The notes: generated by a model not told the origin, from the sequence alone. A DNA stretch of 64,000 nt from Corallococcus coralloides DSM 2259 (GCF_000255295.1 NC_017030.1:5456001-5520000); one strand, 5' to 3'; positions 1 through 8,899 are shown, counted from the first letter of the stretch. Made by a program: numbers and translations.

Positions 1-600
1 ATCCCATCAGGCATGCGGGTGTCGGTCTGGGCGCCTCTCCGAGCGCGACGGGCGGTGGGAGAAGGACACAGCAGCGCGTGTACGTAGCCACCTGAAACGT
101 GTGACTGAGCGACACCACCAGCGACCCGCTGCGCGGCGCCAGCTACCCGTGGGACGGGAGCAGCGGCTCACGCGAGCTGTCCGCCCGGGGCCTGCGCAAC
201 GCGGAAGGGCTTGGGTGGGAGCCGGGCACCGATACGCGCTGGGTGGCGGTCGACTACCGCGACGACGCGCCCTACCCGTTCGACGACGGTATCGGGCAGC
301 ACGACAAGACGGACCAGGGCATGCTGGCGCACTCGGCGCCCCTGGGCCTGACGTTCATCGACAATGGGGGGAGCTCAACCCTGCGTGGAAGCGCGGCGCG
401 CGGGTCACCTCCCTCGGCTCGTGGAGCCGCACGGGAGCGGACCGGCGACAAGGTCAGCGTCGTCCCGTGGGACCTGGCCACGCACCGGGGCGGTGGGCCT
501 CGCCACGGGCTTCAAGACCCCGGACCTGCGCGTGTGGAGTCGGCCGGTGGACGCGGCACGGCCTCTACCGCATCGCTCCTGCCGCCCAGCCGCAGCCGGG
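1..600 (+). pseudogene. Decayed PQQ-type sugar (sorbosone) dehydrogenase-like gene
   Basis: Segments of one protein family can be read in all three forward frames, in the right order. Frame 1 near base 7 gives PSGMRVSVWA. Frame 3 from about 123 to 365 gives ARGLRNAEGLGWEPGTDTRW and then HSAPLGLTFID. Frame 2 near 395 gives ARVTSLGSWSR. Frame 3 near 445 gives GDKVSVVPWD. Frame 1 near 500 gives LATGFKTPDLRVWSRPVDAA. Frame 2 near 560 gives LYRIAP. These match, block by block, the conserved propeller motifs of secreted sorbosone/glucose dehydrogenase-like proteins (GLRNxEGLxW, HSAPLGLxF, GSWNR, GRPVDxAxGPDGALY). At least four frame changes and in-frame stops make a functional product implausible. 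The 5' end lies outside the window. Family assignment is from remembered motifs, not a search. Confidence 0.72.
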
Positions 601-611
601 CGGCGAGCGGC

Positions 612-1139
612 TCAGCGCGACTCGCCGCGAGCCAGCTTCTCCACGTAGTCCGCGGGCAGCCCGGCGCTCTTCGCGCCGCGCACCAGCGCCTCCACGAAGC
701 GCGGGCTCACCGGCCCGTCCGACGACGCGCGGCGCGGGTTGGTCACGAACGCGGTGGCCTCCACCTCCTGGCCATCCACGCGCACGCGCACCGTGCGCTC
801 CACGCACATGCTGGTGACGAAGCCCTCCTTGTGCTGGACGATGGGCCAGTCCTTGCCGGGGATCTCGAAGAGCCGGCCGTACACCCGCGCGCCCGGCACA
901 TCCGTCAGCCCCGCCACCCGGCCGCCCCACCAGCGCGACGGGAAGTCGTAGACGAGGTCCACATCCAGCGCCTCGGCAAGCCGGCCTTCCGGCAGCTCGA
1001 AGAAGCCGTAGCTGTGCTGGTGCTTCCACTCGTCGAAGGCGGCCCGGTCCAGGATGGTCGAGTACGCAAAGTAGCGCCGGGGCGCGTTCGCGTCCGCCTG
1101 CTCGCGCGCCTTCATCACCTGGTCGTAGTGCGAATCCAT
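612..1139 (-). CDS. Gamma-glutamylcyclotransferase-family (AIG2/GGCT-like) protein
   Basis: The 175-residue product starts at an ATG (MDSHYDQVMKAREQ). It contains YFAYSTILDRAAFDEWKHQH, then GRLFEIPGKDWPIVQHKEG and a conserved acidic region. This is the layout of GGCT/AIG2-like folds (YFAYGSxL near the N-terminus, a GxLYxI strand in the middle). Such enzymes cyclise gamma-glutamyl peptides to 5-oxoproline, but the exact substrate cannot be read from the sequence. It is the last gene of a three-gene minus-strand operon (polyprenyl synthetase, GbsR-type regulator, this gene), 17 bases after the regulator. A much longer upstream start exists in the same frame, but it would run through the regulator gene and has GC-shadow composition. 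Confidence 0.75.
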   Translation of the reverse strand: MDSHYDQVMKAREQADANAPRRYFAYSTILDRAAFDEWKHQHSYGFFELPEGRLAEALDVDLVYDFPSRWWGGRVAGLTDVPGARVYGRLFEIPGKDWPIVQHKEGFVTSMCVERTVRVRVDGQEVEATAFVTNPRRASSDGPVSPRFVEALVRGAKSAGLPADYVEKLARGESR

Positions 1140-1156
1140 TGTGTGTCCTCCCGCCG

Positions 1157-1756
1157 CTACCTCTCGCCTTTGCTGCGCGACAGGGCGCCGTCGCGGAACG
1201 CGCCCAGCACCCCACCCACGTCCAGGCGGGACGTCTTGATGAACAGCCGCAGCGCGCGCTCCACGTGGTCGGCCAGCACGGCCATGCGCTCCAGCCGCCG
1301 CAGCTTCTCCACCTGCACGCCGCCAGCGCCCTCCGCCAGCCGGCGCGCTTCCGACAGGTCCGCGCGGATGCGGGTGACGAAGGCCGCCTCGCGCTCCTCC
1401 ACCACGTGCGTCACCATCCGCACCAGGTCCGTCTCCGCCGCGTAGCGCCACACCGTGTCCCGCGGCACGCGCACCCGCTGGATGACGCCCCAGTGCTCCA
1501 GGTCGCGCAGCAGCATGGATACGCCGCCCTTGGACAGGTCGAGCTCGCGCTCAATCTCACCGGCCGTCAGCGGCTCGCCTCGCAGGTAGAGCAGGCCCCA
1601 CACGCGGCCCTGGTTGCGCTTGAAGCCCCAGAACTCAATGACGTTGCCCACCGCCTCCACGGCGATGGCTTCCCATGGCGCCAGCCGGCCATTCATCGGC
1701 GGCGCGACGGTCTTCTGGCTCCCGGGATCCCCCCCTGTCCACAGGTAGCCCTTCAT
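1157..1756 (-). CDS. GbsR/MarR-family transcriptional regulator
   Basis: The 199-residue protein carries a winged-helix domain. Residues about 40-110 read WGLLYLRGEPLTAGEIEREL, then DLSKGGVSMLLRDLEHWGVI and RVRVPRDTVWRYAAET, the pattern of the GbsR group (ELxLSKGxVSxxLRxLxxWG, then a wing). The C-terminal half is a long helical region rich in Arg/Glu, probably for dimerisation. Its start codon overlaps the stop of the upstream polyprenyl synthetase gene by four bases (ATGA), so the two are translationally coupled. GbsR proteins of firmicutes sense choline. In myxobacteria the family is common and its ligand is usually unknown. Pairing with an isoprenoid enzyme suggests a lipid or membrane cue, which is inference. 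Confidence 0.85.
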   Translation of the reverse strand: MKGYLWTGGDPGSQKTVAPPMNGRLAPWEAIAVEAVGNVIEFWGFKRNQGRVWGLLYLRGEPLTAGEIERELDLSKGGVSMLLRDLEHWGVIQRVRVPRDTVWRYAAETDLVRMVTHVVEEREAAFVTRIRADLSEARRLAEGAGGVQVEKLRRLERMAVLADHVERALRLFIKTSRLDVGGVLGAFRDGALSRSKGER

Positions 1757-2751
1757 GCAGCGCGCCCCTTCACCTGCTCCGCGATGCCCTCCGACAGCCG
1801 GTGCGCCCAGCTCATCAGCTCCGCGCCAGCGGCGTCGTTCGCGAAAGGCCCCAGCTTGTCGAGCGCCGCTTCGATTTCGACGTTCATCTTCTCCATGGAC
1901 GCCTCCACCGCGCCGGTGGCCTCGATGGCGGCGCCAATCTCCCGGGTGCGCTCCGGGGTGATGACGGAGAACGCCCACGCGTCCTTGAGCTTGCGGCGCA
2001 GGGACTCGTCCCGCGACACCGCCAGCAGGATGGGCAGGGACGGCGTGCGCGAGTGCACGTCCGCGTACCGGGGCTTGCCCACGTCCGTGCCCAGGATGTC
2101 GCGGATGTCGTCGGCGATCTGGAACGCCACGCCCAGGTGCCGGCCGAAGGCGTCGAAGCGCGCCTGCGCCTCCGGCTGGTCCGCCAGCGTCGCCGCGGCC
2201 TTGCCGCACCAGCCGAACAGCGACCCCGTCTTGCCCTCGGCGATGTAGCGCAGCCGCGTGAGCGGCAGGTTCATGTCGCCTCTCGCCTCCACCTCCGCGA
2301 TGGCCGCGCGGGTCATCTCCGTGACGATGGCCAGGCCGCTCTGCACCAGGCGCGCGTCCAGGAGGGACAGCCGCGACAGCGCCGTGGACAGGATGAGGTC
2401 GCCGCTCATCACCGCGACGATGTTGCCCCAGCGCGCGTTCACCGTCGGGCGGCCCCGGCGGAACATGCCCGCGTCCACCACGTCGTCATGCAGCAGGCTG
2501 GCCGAGTGGATCATCTCCGCCGCCACACCCACATCCACCAGCCGGGCGGCCGGCACTCCCACCACGCCACCAAACAGGCGGACGAGCATGGGGCGGGCCC
2601 GCTTGCCGCCGGCCCCCAGACACAGGTGGCGCGCCGCATCCATCAGCGTGTCGCCCTTCACGTCCGGCCCGACGTCGCCATCCGCGAGCAATTCGGTCAG
2701 ACGCTGCTCCACCTGCCCCAGAAACTCCGTCAGCTCGTGAGCGACATCCAT
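1753..2751 (-). CDS. Polyprenyl synthetase (trans-isoprenyl diphosphate synthase)
   Basis: The 332-residue class I trans-prenyltransferase elongates allylic diphosphates with isopentenyl diphosphate. Both magnesium-binding aspartate motifs are visible. The first is DDVVD in MIHSASLLHDDVVDAG (about residue 85), followed by RRGRPTVNARWG. The second is DDIRD in FQIADDIRDILG (about residue 215). GGKRARPMLV near residue 50 is the family's substrate-binding block. Length is normal for octaprenyl/geranylgeranyl synthases; product chain length cannot be read with confidence. It heads the minus-strand operon with the GbsR-type regulator and the GGCT-like gene. Divergent to it, 165 bases away, is the MFS gene at 2917. 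Confidence 0.93.
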   Translation of the reverse strand: MDVAHELTEFLGQVEQRLTELLADGDVGPDVKGDTLMDAARHLCLGAGGKRARPMLVRLFGGVVGVPAARLVDVGVAAEMIHSASLLHDDVVDAGMFRRGRPTVNARWGNIVAVMSGDLILSTALSRLSLLDARLVQSGLAIVTEMTRAAIAEVEARGDMNLPLTRLRYIAEGKTGSLFGWCGKAAATLADQPEAQARFDAFGRHLGVAFQIADDIRDILGTDVGKPRYADVHSRTPSLPILLAVSRDESLRRKLKDAWAFSVITPERTREIGAAIEATGAVEASMEKMNVEIEAALDKLGPFANDAAGAELMSWAHRLSEGIAEQVKGRAA

Positions 2752-2916
2752 GTGCGCGGTCTCCTTCCGGGCCGTTCATATAGTTCAAGACCGCGTGAAC
2801 TGCACCTGAATCCCTCCTGCCCACCAAGCGGGCGGACAGTCAGTGGAAAGCGACGAATAAGCCCGGTTGGTGTCCGGCCAGGCCCGGCGGGTCCTTGGAG
2901 GTCCGATTGAGGGGGA

Positions 2917-4449
2917 ATGCGAGGCCATGGGAAACGAAACCCAGTGTCCGCCGCCCTCCGTCGTCGCCTCGTCCAGAGCTTCGCTTCCCTCGCCACCGGC
3001 GTCCCCCTCTTCCGCCCTGGCGCCTCGCTGCCCGGCTCGTCCGCGCCCCTCCTGGGGGCCCCTCCGCCCCCGGACGGCCACCGGGGCCCGCCCCCGCACC
3101 GGCGCCTGAGGGCGTCGCTGAAGGTGTCCATCGTGGAGGGGATGTTCGCGGAGGTATTCACCGCGTGCGCGGGTCCCACCGTGCTCACCGCGTGGGCCAT
3201 CGCGCTGAAGCTGGGGCCCTTCCTGGTGGGCGTGATGACGGCGCTGCCGTTCTTCGCGCAGTTCGTGCAGTTCCCCGCCGCGTGGCTCACCCTCTGCTTC
3301 GGGCACCGGCGGGTGGCGCTGACGGCGGTGTGCCTGTCCCGGCTGGCCCTCTTGCCCATGGCGCTGTTGCCGTGGCTGGGCCTGTCCCTGGAGGGGCAGC
3401 AACACCTGCTGCTCGCCGTGGCCGGGGCGTCCGCGCTGCTGGCGGTGGTGGGCAACAACGCGTGGGTGGCGTGGATGGGGGAGCTCGTCCCGGGCGCCGT
3501 GCGAGGCCGCTTCTTCGGCAAGCGCACCGCGCTCACCACGCTGATGGGCACCGGCGCGTCACTCACCGCGGGCCTGCTGATGGACCGGCTGAAGGGGCTG
3601 GACGGGGTGGGCATGGCGCTGCCCCTGCTGGCGCTCGCCGCGTGCGTCATGGGCGTCGTCACCACGCTGATGATGGCCGCGCAGCATGACCCCGCGCCCC
3701 CGGGCACTTCTCCGAAGCTGGAGCTCAAGGCGGCGCTCCTGCCCTGGAAGGATGACGGGGCCCGGCGGGTGCTCCTGTACCAGGTGGCGTGGAACGCGGC
3801 GGTGGGCGTGTCCGCGCCCTTCTTCGCGCTGCACAGCCTGCAGAACCTCAAGATGACCTTCGTCATCATGGCCCTGCACGCGGCGGCGGTGGCGGGCGTG
3901 CGCGTGCTGACGGCGCCCCTGTGGGGCCGCGCCATCGACAGGCTGGGCGCGCAGCCGGTGCTGATGCTCTGCTCGCTGGGCATCAGCGCCATCCCCATGC
4001 TGTGGCTCCTGCCCTCCGCGGGGACGCTCTGGCCGCTCCTGTTCGACGTGCTCCTGGCGGGCGCGCTGTGGAGCGGCCACGGCCTGGCCATCTTCGCGCT
4101 GCCCCTCACGGTGGCGCCGCGCCACGGCCGGCCCTTCTACCTGGCGGCGTTCGCCACCGCGGGCGGGCTGGCCTACGCGGCGGCGGCGGCCCTGGGTGGG
4201 GCGCTGGCGGCGCGCGTGCCCCAGCAGTTCATGCTGGGCGGACACCTCTGGGTGAACCTGCACGTGCTCTTCGTCGTGTCGTCGGTGGCCCGGCTGGGGG
4301 CCGCCTTCCTCGCGGCCCGGGTGAACGAACCCGGCGCCGCCACCACGCGCACCGTGGCCCAGGTGGTGGAGCGCTTCCTCCCCCGCCTCCGCCCGGTTAC
4401 AGCCGGTAGTCGCGCACCATCGCCGCCACGCGCTCCGACAGGAGCTTGA
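2917..4449 (+). CDS. MFS-type membrane transporter
   Basis: The 510-residue open frame has about twelve hydrophobic segments from residue 70 onward (KVSIVEGMFAEVFTACAGPT, FLVGVMTALPFFAQFVQFPA, LLLAVAGASALLAVVGNNAW and so on). A short motif resembling the MFS loop 2-3 signature sits at PGAVRGRFFGKRTALTT (about residue 190). The first 65 residues are Pro/Arg-rich and probably not translated. A start nearer the first membrane segment (around 3100) is likely, but no clear ribosome site decides it. The substrate is unknown. The 3' end overlaps the convergent chemoreceptor gene by 53 bases, so the last 17 codons are read from both strands. Confidence 0.78.
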   Translation: MRGHGKRNPVSAALRRRLVQSFASLATGVPLFRPGASLPGSSAPLLGAPPPPDGHRGPPPHRRLRASLKVSIVEGMFAEVFTACAGPTVLTAWAIALKLGPFLVGVMTALPFFAQFVQFPAAWLTLCFGHRRVALTAVCLSRLALLPMALLPWLGLSLEGQQHLLLAVAGASALLAVVGNNAWVAWMGELVPGAVRGRFFGKRTALTTLMGTGASLTAGLLMDRLKGLDGVGMALPLLALAACVMGVVTTLMMAAQHDPAPPGTSPKLELKAALLPWKDDGARRVLLYQVAWNAAVGVSAPFFALHSLQNLKMTFVIMALHAAAVAGVRVLTAPLWGRAIDRLGAQPVLMLCSLGISAIPMLWLLPSAGTLWPLLFDVLLAGALWSGHGLAIFALPLTVAPRHGRPFYLAAFATAGGLAYAAAAALGGALAARVPQQFMLGGHLWVNLHVLFVVSSVARLGAAFLAARVNEPGAATTRTVAQVVERFLPRLRPVTAGSRAPSPPRAPTGA

Positions 4450-5929
4450 GCGACACGGCGGACTCGCTGGTGGTGGCGATGCGCTTCACCGTGTCGCCCA
4501 TCACCGTGTTGAGCTCGTTCACGGCGGTGAAGATCTGCTCGATGCCGGTGGCCTGCTGGTTCACCGTCTGCGAAATCTGACGGGCGGACACCACGCTGTC
4601 CCGGACGATGGAGGACAGCTGGCGCAGCGTGTCCCCGGACGTGCGCACCTGGGCCAGGCCCGTCTCCATGCGCTGCGTGCCCGCGGCCGTGATCTCCACC
4701 GTGGCGAAGATGGCGGTGCTGATGTCCGCCAGGATGCCGCGCACCTGGTTCGTCGCGCGGATGGACTGGTCCGCCAGGCCGCGGATCTCCCGCGCCACCA
4801 CCGCGAAGCCCTTGCCGTGCTCCCCGGAGCGCGCCGCCTCGATGGCCGCGTTCACCGCGAGCAGGTGGGACTGGTCCGCCAGGTCCTTCACCGTCTCCGT
4901 GATGCCGGAGATCTGCTCGGTGCGCTCGCCCAGGGCCATGATGCGCTCGGCGATCTGCTCCACCTGCGCGCGCAGGGCCACCATGCCCTCGATGCTCTCG
5001 GTGATGGCGATCTCGCCCGTCTTGCCCAGCACCTCCGCGCGCTCCGCCACGTCGATGACCGTCTCCGCCGCGCGCGACGCCACCACGGACGTCTGGCGGA
5101 TCTCCTGCGCCGTCACCTGCGTCTCCTGCAGCGCGGCGGCGTGGCGGGACACCATCTCGTTCTGCCGGCCCGCGGAGTCGTTCAGGTGGTCCACCGAGCC
5201 GCGCAGCAGGTCCGACGAACCCTGCAGCTGCTGCAAGAGGTCCTTCACCTTGGACACCATCATGGAGAAGGCCTTCGACAGCTGGGCCACCTCGTCCGAG
5301 CCCTCCACGCGCACCGTCTCGCGCAGGTCTCCGTGCTCCGCGATGCGCTGGGCGACCTCCGTCAGCTGCACCAGCGGCGCCGCCACCCGGCGCGCCAGCA
5401 CGATGCCCACGACGACGAAGAGCGCGAGCGCCAGCACCATCACCACGCTCACCCCGGTGGTGATGGCCCGCACCTGCGCGCGCGCCGCCGTGCGGTTGAA
5501 GCCCACGTGCACGGTGCCCGCCCCGTTCGCGAAGCGCGAGCTCACGTCCAAAAGCTCCGAGTCCCGCACGTAGAACGTCGCTTCACCCTGCGCGCGGCCC
5601 AGCCGGTCGCGCAGTTCCCGCATCGCCGTGGCGTACTCGCCCGCCACCGCGCGCAGCTGACCGGTCCCGTCGAAGACGGCGATGTAGGCCACCTGGTGGT
5701 GGCGAACCGCCTGCTCCAGCACCGACTGGAGCGCCTCCGTCTGGCCCCCGGGCATCGCCGCGGGCAGCGTGGCCGCCAGCGCCGCGGGCAGCGCGCCTCC
5801 CACGTCCCGGCCCTGCGCCTCGAAGGCGGAGCTGACGCGCGGGATGAGGTACCCGAAGAAGAGGACGGTGAAGAACAGCGCCACCAACAGCGGCGCCAGC
5901 GTGAGCTTCTGGGAAAGGGAGAGTCGCAT
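4397..5929 (-). CDS. Methyl-accepting chemotaxis protein
   Basis: The 510-residue transmembrane chemoreceptor has a first membrane helix at about 8-30 (KLTLAPLLVALFFTVLFFGY), a periplasmic sensor of roughly 120 residues, and a second helix near 155-178 (GVSVVMVLALALFVVVGIVL). A HAMP linker follows (RVAAPLVQLTEVAQRIAEHG), then a long cytoplasmic coiled-coil signalling domain. The kinase-contact hairpin tip is clear: EHGKGFAVVAREIRGLADQS. It would signal to a CheA/CheW complex; no che genes are nearby, so it is an orphan receptor. The small, undistinguished sensor region gives no ligand clue. Confidence 0.93.
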   Translation of the reverse strand: MRLSLSQKLTLAPLLVALFFTVLFFGYLIPRVSSAFEAQGRDVGGALPAALAATLPAAMPGGQTEALQSVLEQAVRHHQVAYIAVFDGTGQLRAVAGEYATAMRELRDRLGRAQGEATFYVRDSELLDVSSRFANGAGTVHVGFNRTAARAQVRAITTGVSVVMVLALALFVVVGIVLARRVAAPLVQLTEVAQRIAEHGDLRETVRVEGSDEVAQLSKAFSMMVSKVKDLLQQLQGSSDLLRGSVDHLNDSAGRQNEMVSRHAAALQETQVTAQEIRQTSVVASRAAETVIDVAERAEVLGKTGEIAITESIEGMVALRAQVEQIAERIMALGERTEQISGITETVKDLADQSHLLAVNAAIEAARSGEHGKGFAVVAREIRGLADQSIRATNQVRGILADISTAIFATVEITAAGTQRMETGLAQVRTSGDTLRQLSSIVRDSVVSARQISQTVNQQATGIEQIFTAVNELNTVMGDTVKRIATTSESAVSLKLLSERVAAMVRDYRL

Positions 5930-6066
5930 CCGGGAGCGGCGCCAAATCCAGAGGAAGTCTGGGAAACGAAGCCCCCCTGGACCATCCAGTGAGGTGGCTC
6001 ATTGTGGACATTCCAGAGGAGCCGGCGCAATGGCTCCGCGCATCCCAGCCCGTGAAAGTCAGACAC

Positions 6067-6098
6067 CGCGCCCTGGGTAACGACGAACCCGGGGCGCG
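6067..6098 (-). terminator. Hairpin downstream of the dienelactone hydrolase gene
   Basis: CGCGCCCTGGGT (6067-6078) and ACCCGGGGCGCG (6087-6098) pair over 12 bases with one G.T wobble and an 8-base loop. The hairpin lies 16 bases past the stop of the minus-strand gene ending at 6114. There is no clear T-run, as is common in such GC-rich genomes. Confidence 0.6.
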
Positions 6099-6113
6099 GG
6101 CGTCACCCCGGCG

Positions 6114-7298
6114 TCAGCCGGCCTTGCGGCTGTCCTGCGAGCTCTCGTCCCACTTCTCCATCAGGGTGTTGGACGGGAGGGTCTCATCCAGCAGCTTGCG
6201 CGCGGCCTCGACGCCGGTGACGGGCAGGCCCTTGGGGTCCAGCAGGCCCAGCTGCACCAGCACCGACGCCTGATCCCAGTAGATGTGCTCGTGATAGAGC
6301 TTGTCGCCGCGGAAGTTCACCACCGCGACGAAGGCCGCCTCCACGAACTTCCCGGTGGGCGGGATGCCCGGGAGCATCCAGTCCATCTCGATGTCGTGGG
6401 TGAAGCTGAGGATGAACTCGTCCACCACGCGGTCCGCACCCACGGTGCGAGACAGCAGGGACATCTTCGTGTCCTTGGGATTCGAGTGCACGAAGTGGTG
6501 CTCGTAGAAGCGGTGCAGGTACTCCGCGCCCACGCCGCCCGTCATCACCGGGACGCTGTTGACGTACGGGTGCGCCACCATGGTCTTCATGGTCGCGGCG
6601 GCGTCCCGGACGGCGAACTCCAGCTCCGTGTGCTTGTCCCACAGCGCGGCCAGGTCGTAGCGCGGCCCCATCACGCGCTTGAGCAGCGCGAGGGTGCGCG
6701 TGTGCGCCGTCATCATCGAGGGCCGGTGCCAGGCCGGTGACCCCTCGCGGAAGAACCCGTGGCGCACGCCCTGGTACACGTACAGCTCCACGTCCACGCT
6801 CACGTGTTGCTTCACCCGAGCCACCGCGGCCGGAGGCACGAAGCCGTCCCACTCCGCGTAGTGGAGCACCATGGGGGCCGCGCTCTCACCCGCCTGCGCG
6901 AGCACGTCCTCCATGCCGGGCGCGCAGTAGGCCACCGCGCAGTCCACGTGCGCGTGCGCCGCCAGCTGCGCGGCCAGCGTCCCGCCCAGCCCGTAGCCCA
7001 GCGCGCCGACCTGCTTCTTGCCCCGGAGCCCCACCACCTCTGGCAGTGAGCGCGCCCAGGCCACCACGGGCTTCAGGTCCACCTCTTCCGGTTCCCCTCG
7101 CGAGGCGAGGTCGGGCACCACCACCACGTAGCCCTCTTCACTGAAGCGCTCGGCCATCAGCTTCAGGTGGGCGTTTCCCTCGAACGCCTCCACCATCAGC
7201 AGCAGCAGGGCCGGACCCGTTCCAGAGGCGGGGCGTCGCACCCACGCACGTACCGGGTCGCTTCCATCCACGGGAATCCACGTCGAGTTGTCGTTCAT
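6114..7298 (-). CDS. Dienelactone hydrolase-like protein fused to a SnoaL/NTF2-like domain
   Basis: The protein has 394 residues from the ATG at 7298 (MNDNSTWIPVDG). The first ~230 residues form an alpha/beta hydrolase of the dienelactone hydrolase type: LLLLMVEAFEGNAHLKLMAE, then KKQVGALGYGLGGTLAAQLA, then a histidine in YQGVRHGFFREGSPAWHRPS. The usual nucleophile position (GYCxGG in classical enzymes) reads GYGLGG, so the canonical Cys/Ser is replaced by Gly. Residues ~240-390 form a SnoaL-like/NTF2 cone fold (HRFYEHHFVHSNP, FTHDIEMDWMLPGIPPTGK, ALYHEHIYWDQ-type region). The longer frame starting at 7397 adds a low-quality leader. The 200 bases upstream (7299-7499) are unusually AT-rich and presumably carry the promoter; I see no other gene there. 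Confidence 0.85.
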   Translation of the reverse strand: MNDNSTWIPVDGSDPVRAWVRRPASGTGPALLLLMVEAFEGNAHLKLMAERFSEEGYVVVVPDLASRGEPEEVDLKPVVAWARSLPEVVGLRGKKQVGALGYGLGGTLAAQLAAHAHVDCAVAYCAPGMEDVLAQAGESAAPMVLHYAEWDGFVPPAAVARVKQHVSVDVELYVYQGVRHGFFREGSPAWHRPSMMTAHTRTLALLKRVMGPRYDLAALWDKHTELEFAVRDAAATMKTMVAHPYVNSVPVMTGGVGAEYLHRFYEHHFVHSNPKDTKMSLLSRTVGADRVVDEFILSFTHDIEMDWMLPGIPPTGKFVEAAFVAVVNFRGDKLYHEHIYWDQASVLVQLGLLDPKGLPVTGVEAARKLLDETLPSNTLMEKWDESSQDSRKAG

Positions 7299-7499
7299 TT
7301 GTCGCGCACCCTCCCCAAAGCGGACACTATTCGCGCCCGGACGGACTGCCTCCCGGACGTCTGGCATTGTAGCAAACCCTCCACATCCTTGCCTCAACTT
7401 ATGAGAGGTTTTGATGTGGATGGATTGTTGTATGGCTTTTACATGGAGTAATCAGCCACCACTGCAATGCACTGTCCGTGACGCGAACGGCCTTGTGTT

Positions 7500-8849
7500 T
7501 CAAGCCGTCATCGGCTCGGAGACGCCCGCGCACGCCGAGTGCGCGCGCGTCTCAACCAAAGCCTGACGCGGAAGACAGAGAGAGAAGATCGTCCCGACGT
7601 CCGGGGTGGATTCTACCCGGAGGGTTCCGCCGTGAGCCTCCACGATGCTGCGCGCGATGTAGAGCCCCAGACCCAGGCTCTCGCGCTGGTCCGCGCCGTC
7701 GCCGCGGCGGAAGGGCTGGAAGAGCGTGGGCAACAGGTGCGCGGGGATGGGGGCCCCGGCGTTCTGGACCTCCAGGTAGACGGTGTCCGCGCCCTGCTCA
7801 TAGGTGCGCAGGCGCACGGGGGTGTCTCGCGGGCTGTACTTGAGCGCGTTGTCCAGCAGGTTGGCCACCACCTGCGCCAGCCGGTCCAGGTCCCACACGC
7901 CCGGGAGGCTGTCGCGGGCGAAGTCGCACAGGATGGAGCGCTCCGGTTTCGCCGCGCGCAGCTCGTCCACCAGCTTGCGGCACAGCTCGTTGAGGTCGCC
8001 CGCGCCCGGCACCACCGGGATGCCGCCGCCCACGCGCGCGCGGGTGAAGTCCAGGAGCTGGTCCACGATGCGCTGGATGCGCTCACCGCCCCGGGCCACG
8101 CGCTCGAAGGCCTTGCGCTGGGCGTCCGGCAGCAGCTCGCGCGACAGCTGGGCGTTGGCCGTGGTGAGGATGGCCGCGAGCGGCGTGCGGATGTCGTGCC
8201 CGACGATTCCCACCAGCTGCTGCTCGAGCTCCGTCGCGCGCTGCAGCTCCTCCTCCACGCGGCGGCGCTCCGCCAGCTCCAGCGCCTGCTGCCGCAGCTT
8301 CTCGCCGCGCAGGTACAGCTCCACGAACACGGACACCTTGGCGCGCAGGATGTCCGGGTCCACGGGCTTGAGCAGGTAGTCCACCGCGCCGTATTCGTAG
8401 CCCCGGGTGACGTAGGCCGCCTCGCGGCTGAGCGCGGTGACGAAGAGGATGGGCAGGTGCTTCGTGCGCTCGCGGGTGCGCACCAGGCGCGCCGTCTCCA
8501 GGCCATCCAGCCCCGGCATCTGCACGTCCATCAGCACGCACGCGTACTCGTCCAAGAGCAGCGCCTTCAGCGCCTCGTCGCCGGAGCGCACCGACACCAC
8601 CTGCTGGCCGAGCGGCTCCAGGATGGCCTCCAGGGCGAGCAGGTTCGACGGCGTGTCGTCCACCAGGAGGATGCGCGCGCGGGGCGCATCGGACGCTTCA
8701 TGGATGCGGCGGGGGGACAGGTCGGAGACGGCGGTGAGTACGGGCGTCCTGGGAACGGAGGGCTTCAAGGAGGCGTTCACTCGGGCGTTGGGGGTGGAGC
8801 GGCTGTAGCGGAGTGCGTCCGCTGGATGTCGAGCGCCCGCTTCCAACAT
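7500..8849 (-). CDS. Response regulator-histidine kinase (REC-HisKA-HATPase)
   Basis: The protein has 449 residues from the ATG at 8849. An N-terminal receiver domain (about 55-175) has ILLVDDTPSNLLALEAIL, the phospho-acceptor Asp in VLMDVQMPGLDGLE (about 107) and the conserved Lys in YLLKPVDP. A helical linker (ALELAERRRVEEELQRATEL) leads to the kinase H-box HDIRTPLAAI (His about 218). ATP-binding boxes follow: NLLDNALKYSP, then GLGLYIARSIVEAHGG. There are no membrane segments, so it is cytoplasmic. REC-first kinases of this type relay signals within phosphorelays and are abundant in myxobacteria. The partner is unknown. It diverges from the cyclodeaminase-family gene across 114 bases holding a perfect inverted repeat. 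Confidence 0.92.
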   Translation of the reverse strand: MLEAGARHPADALRYSRSTPNARVNASLKPSVPRTPVLTAVSDLSPRRIHEASDAPRARILLVDDTPSNLLALEAILEPLGQQVVSVRSGDEALKALLLDEYACVLMDVQMPGLDGLETARLVRTRERTKHLPILFVTALSREAAYVTRGYEYGAVDYLLKPVDPDILRAKVSVFVELYLRGEKLRQQALELAERRRVEEELQRATELEQQLVGIVGHDIRTPLAAILTTANAQLSRELLPDAQRKAFERVARGGERIQRIVDQLLDFTRARVGGGIPVVPGAGDLNELCRKLVDELRAAKPERSILCDFARDSLPGVWDLDRLAQVVANLLDNALKYSPRDTPVRLRTYEQGADTVYLEVQNAGAPIPAHLLPTLFQPFRRGDGADQRESLGLGLYIARSIVEAHGGTLRVESTPDVGTIFSLCLPRQALVETRAHSACAGVSEPMTA

Positions 8850-8899
8850 GGCCCCCTCACCACCTTGTTCCCTGCACCTGTATTCAAAAGCCACAGCAA

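Noticed and set aside
7350-7375. Possible sigma-54 promoter (TGGCATTGTAGCA)
   Set aside because: GG-to-GC spacing is wrong for a -24/-12 element, and the strand does not match the gene.
7167-7451. 94-codon plus-strand frame at the AT-rich gap
   Set aside because: Mostly antisense to the dienelactone hydrolase gene, with no ribosome site and no homology. The AT-rich part is better explained as promoter DNA.
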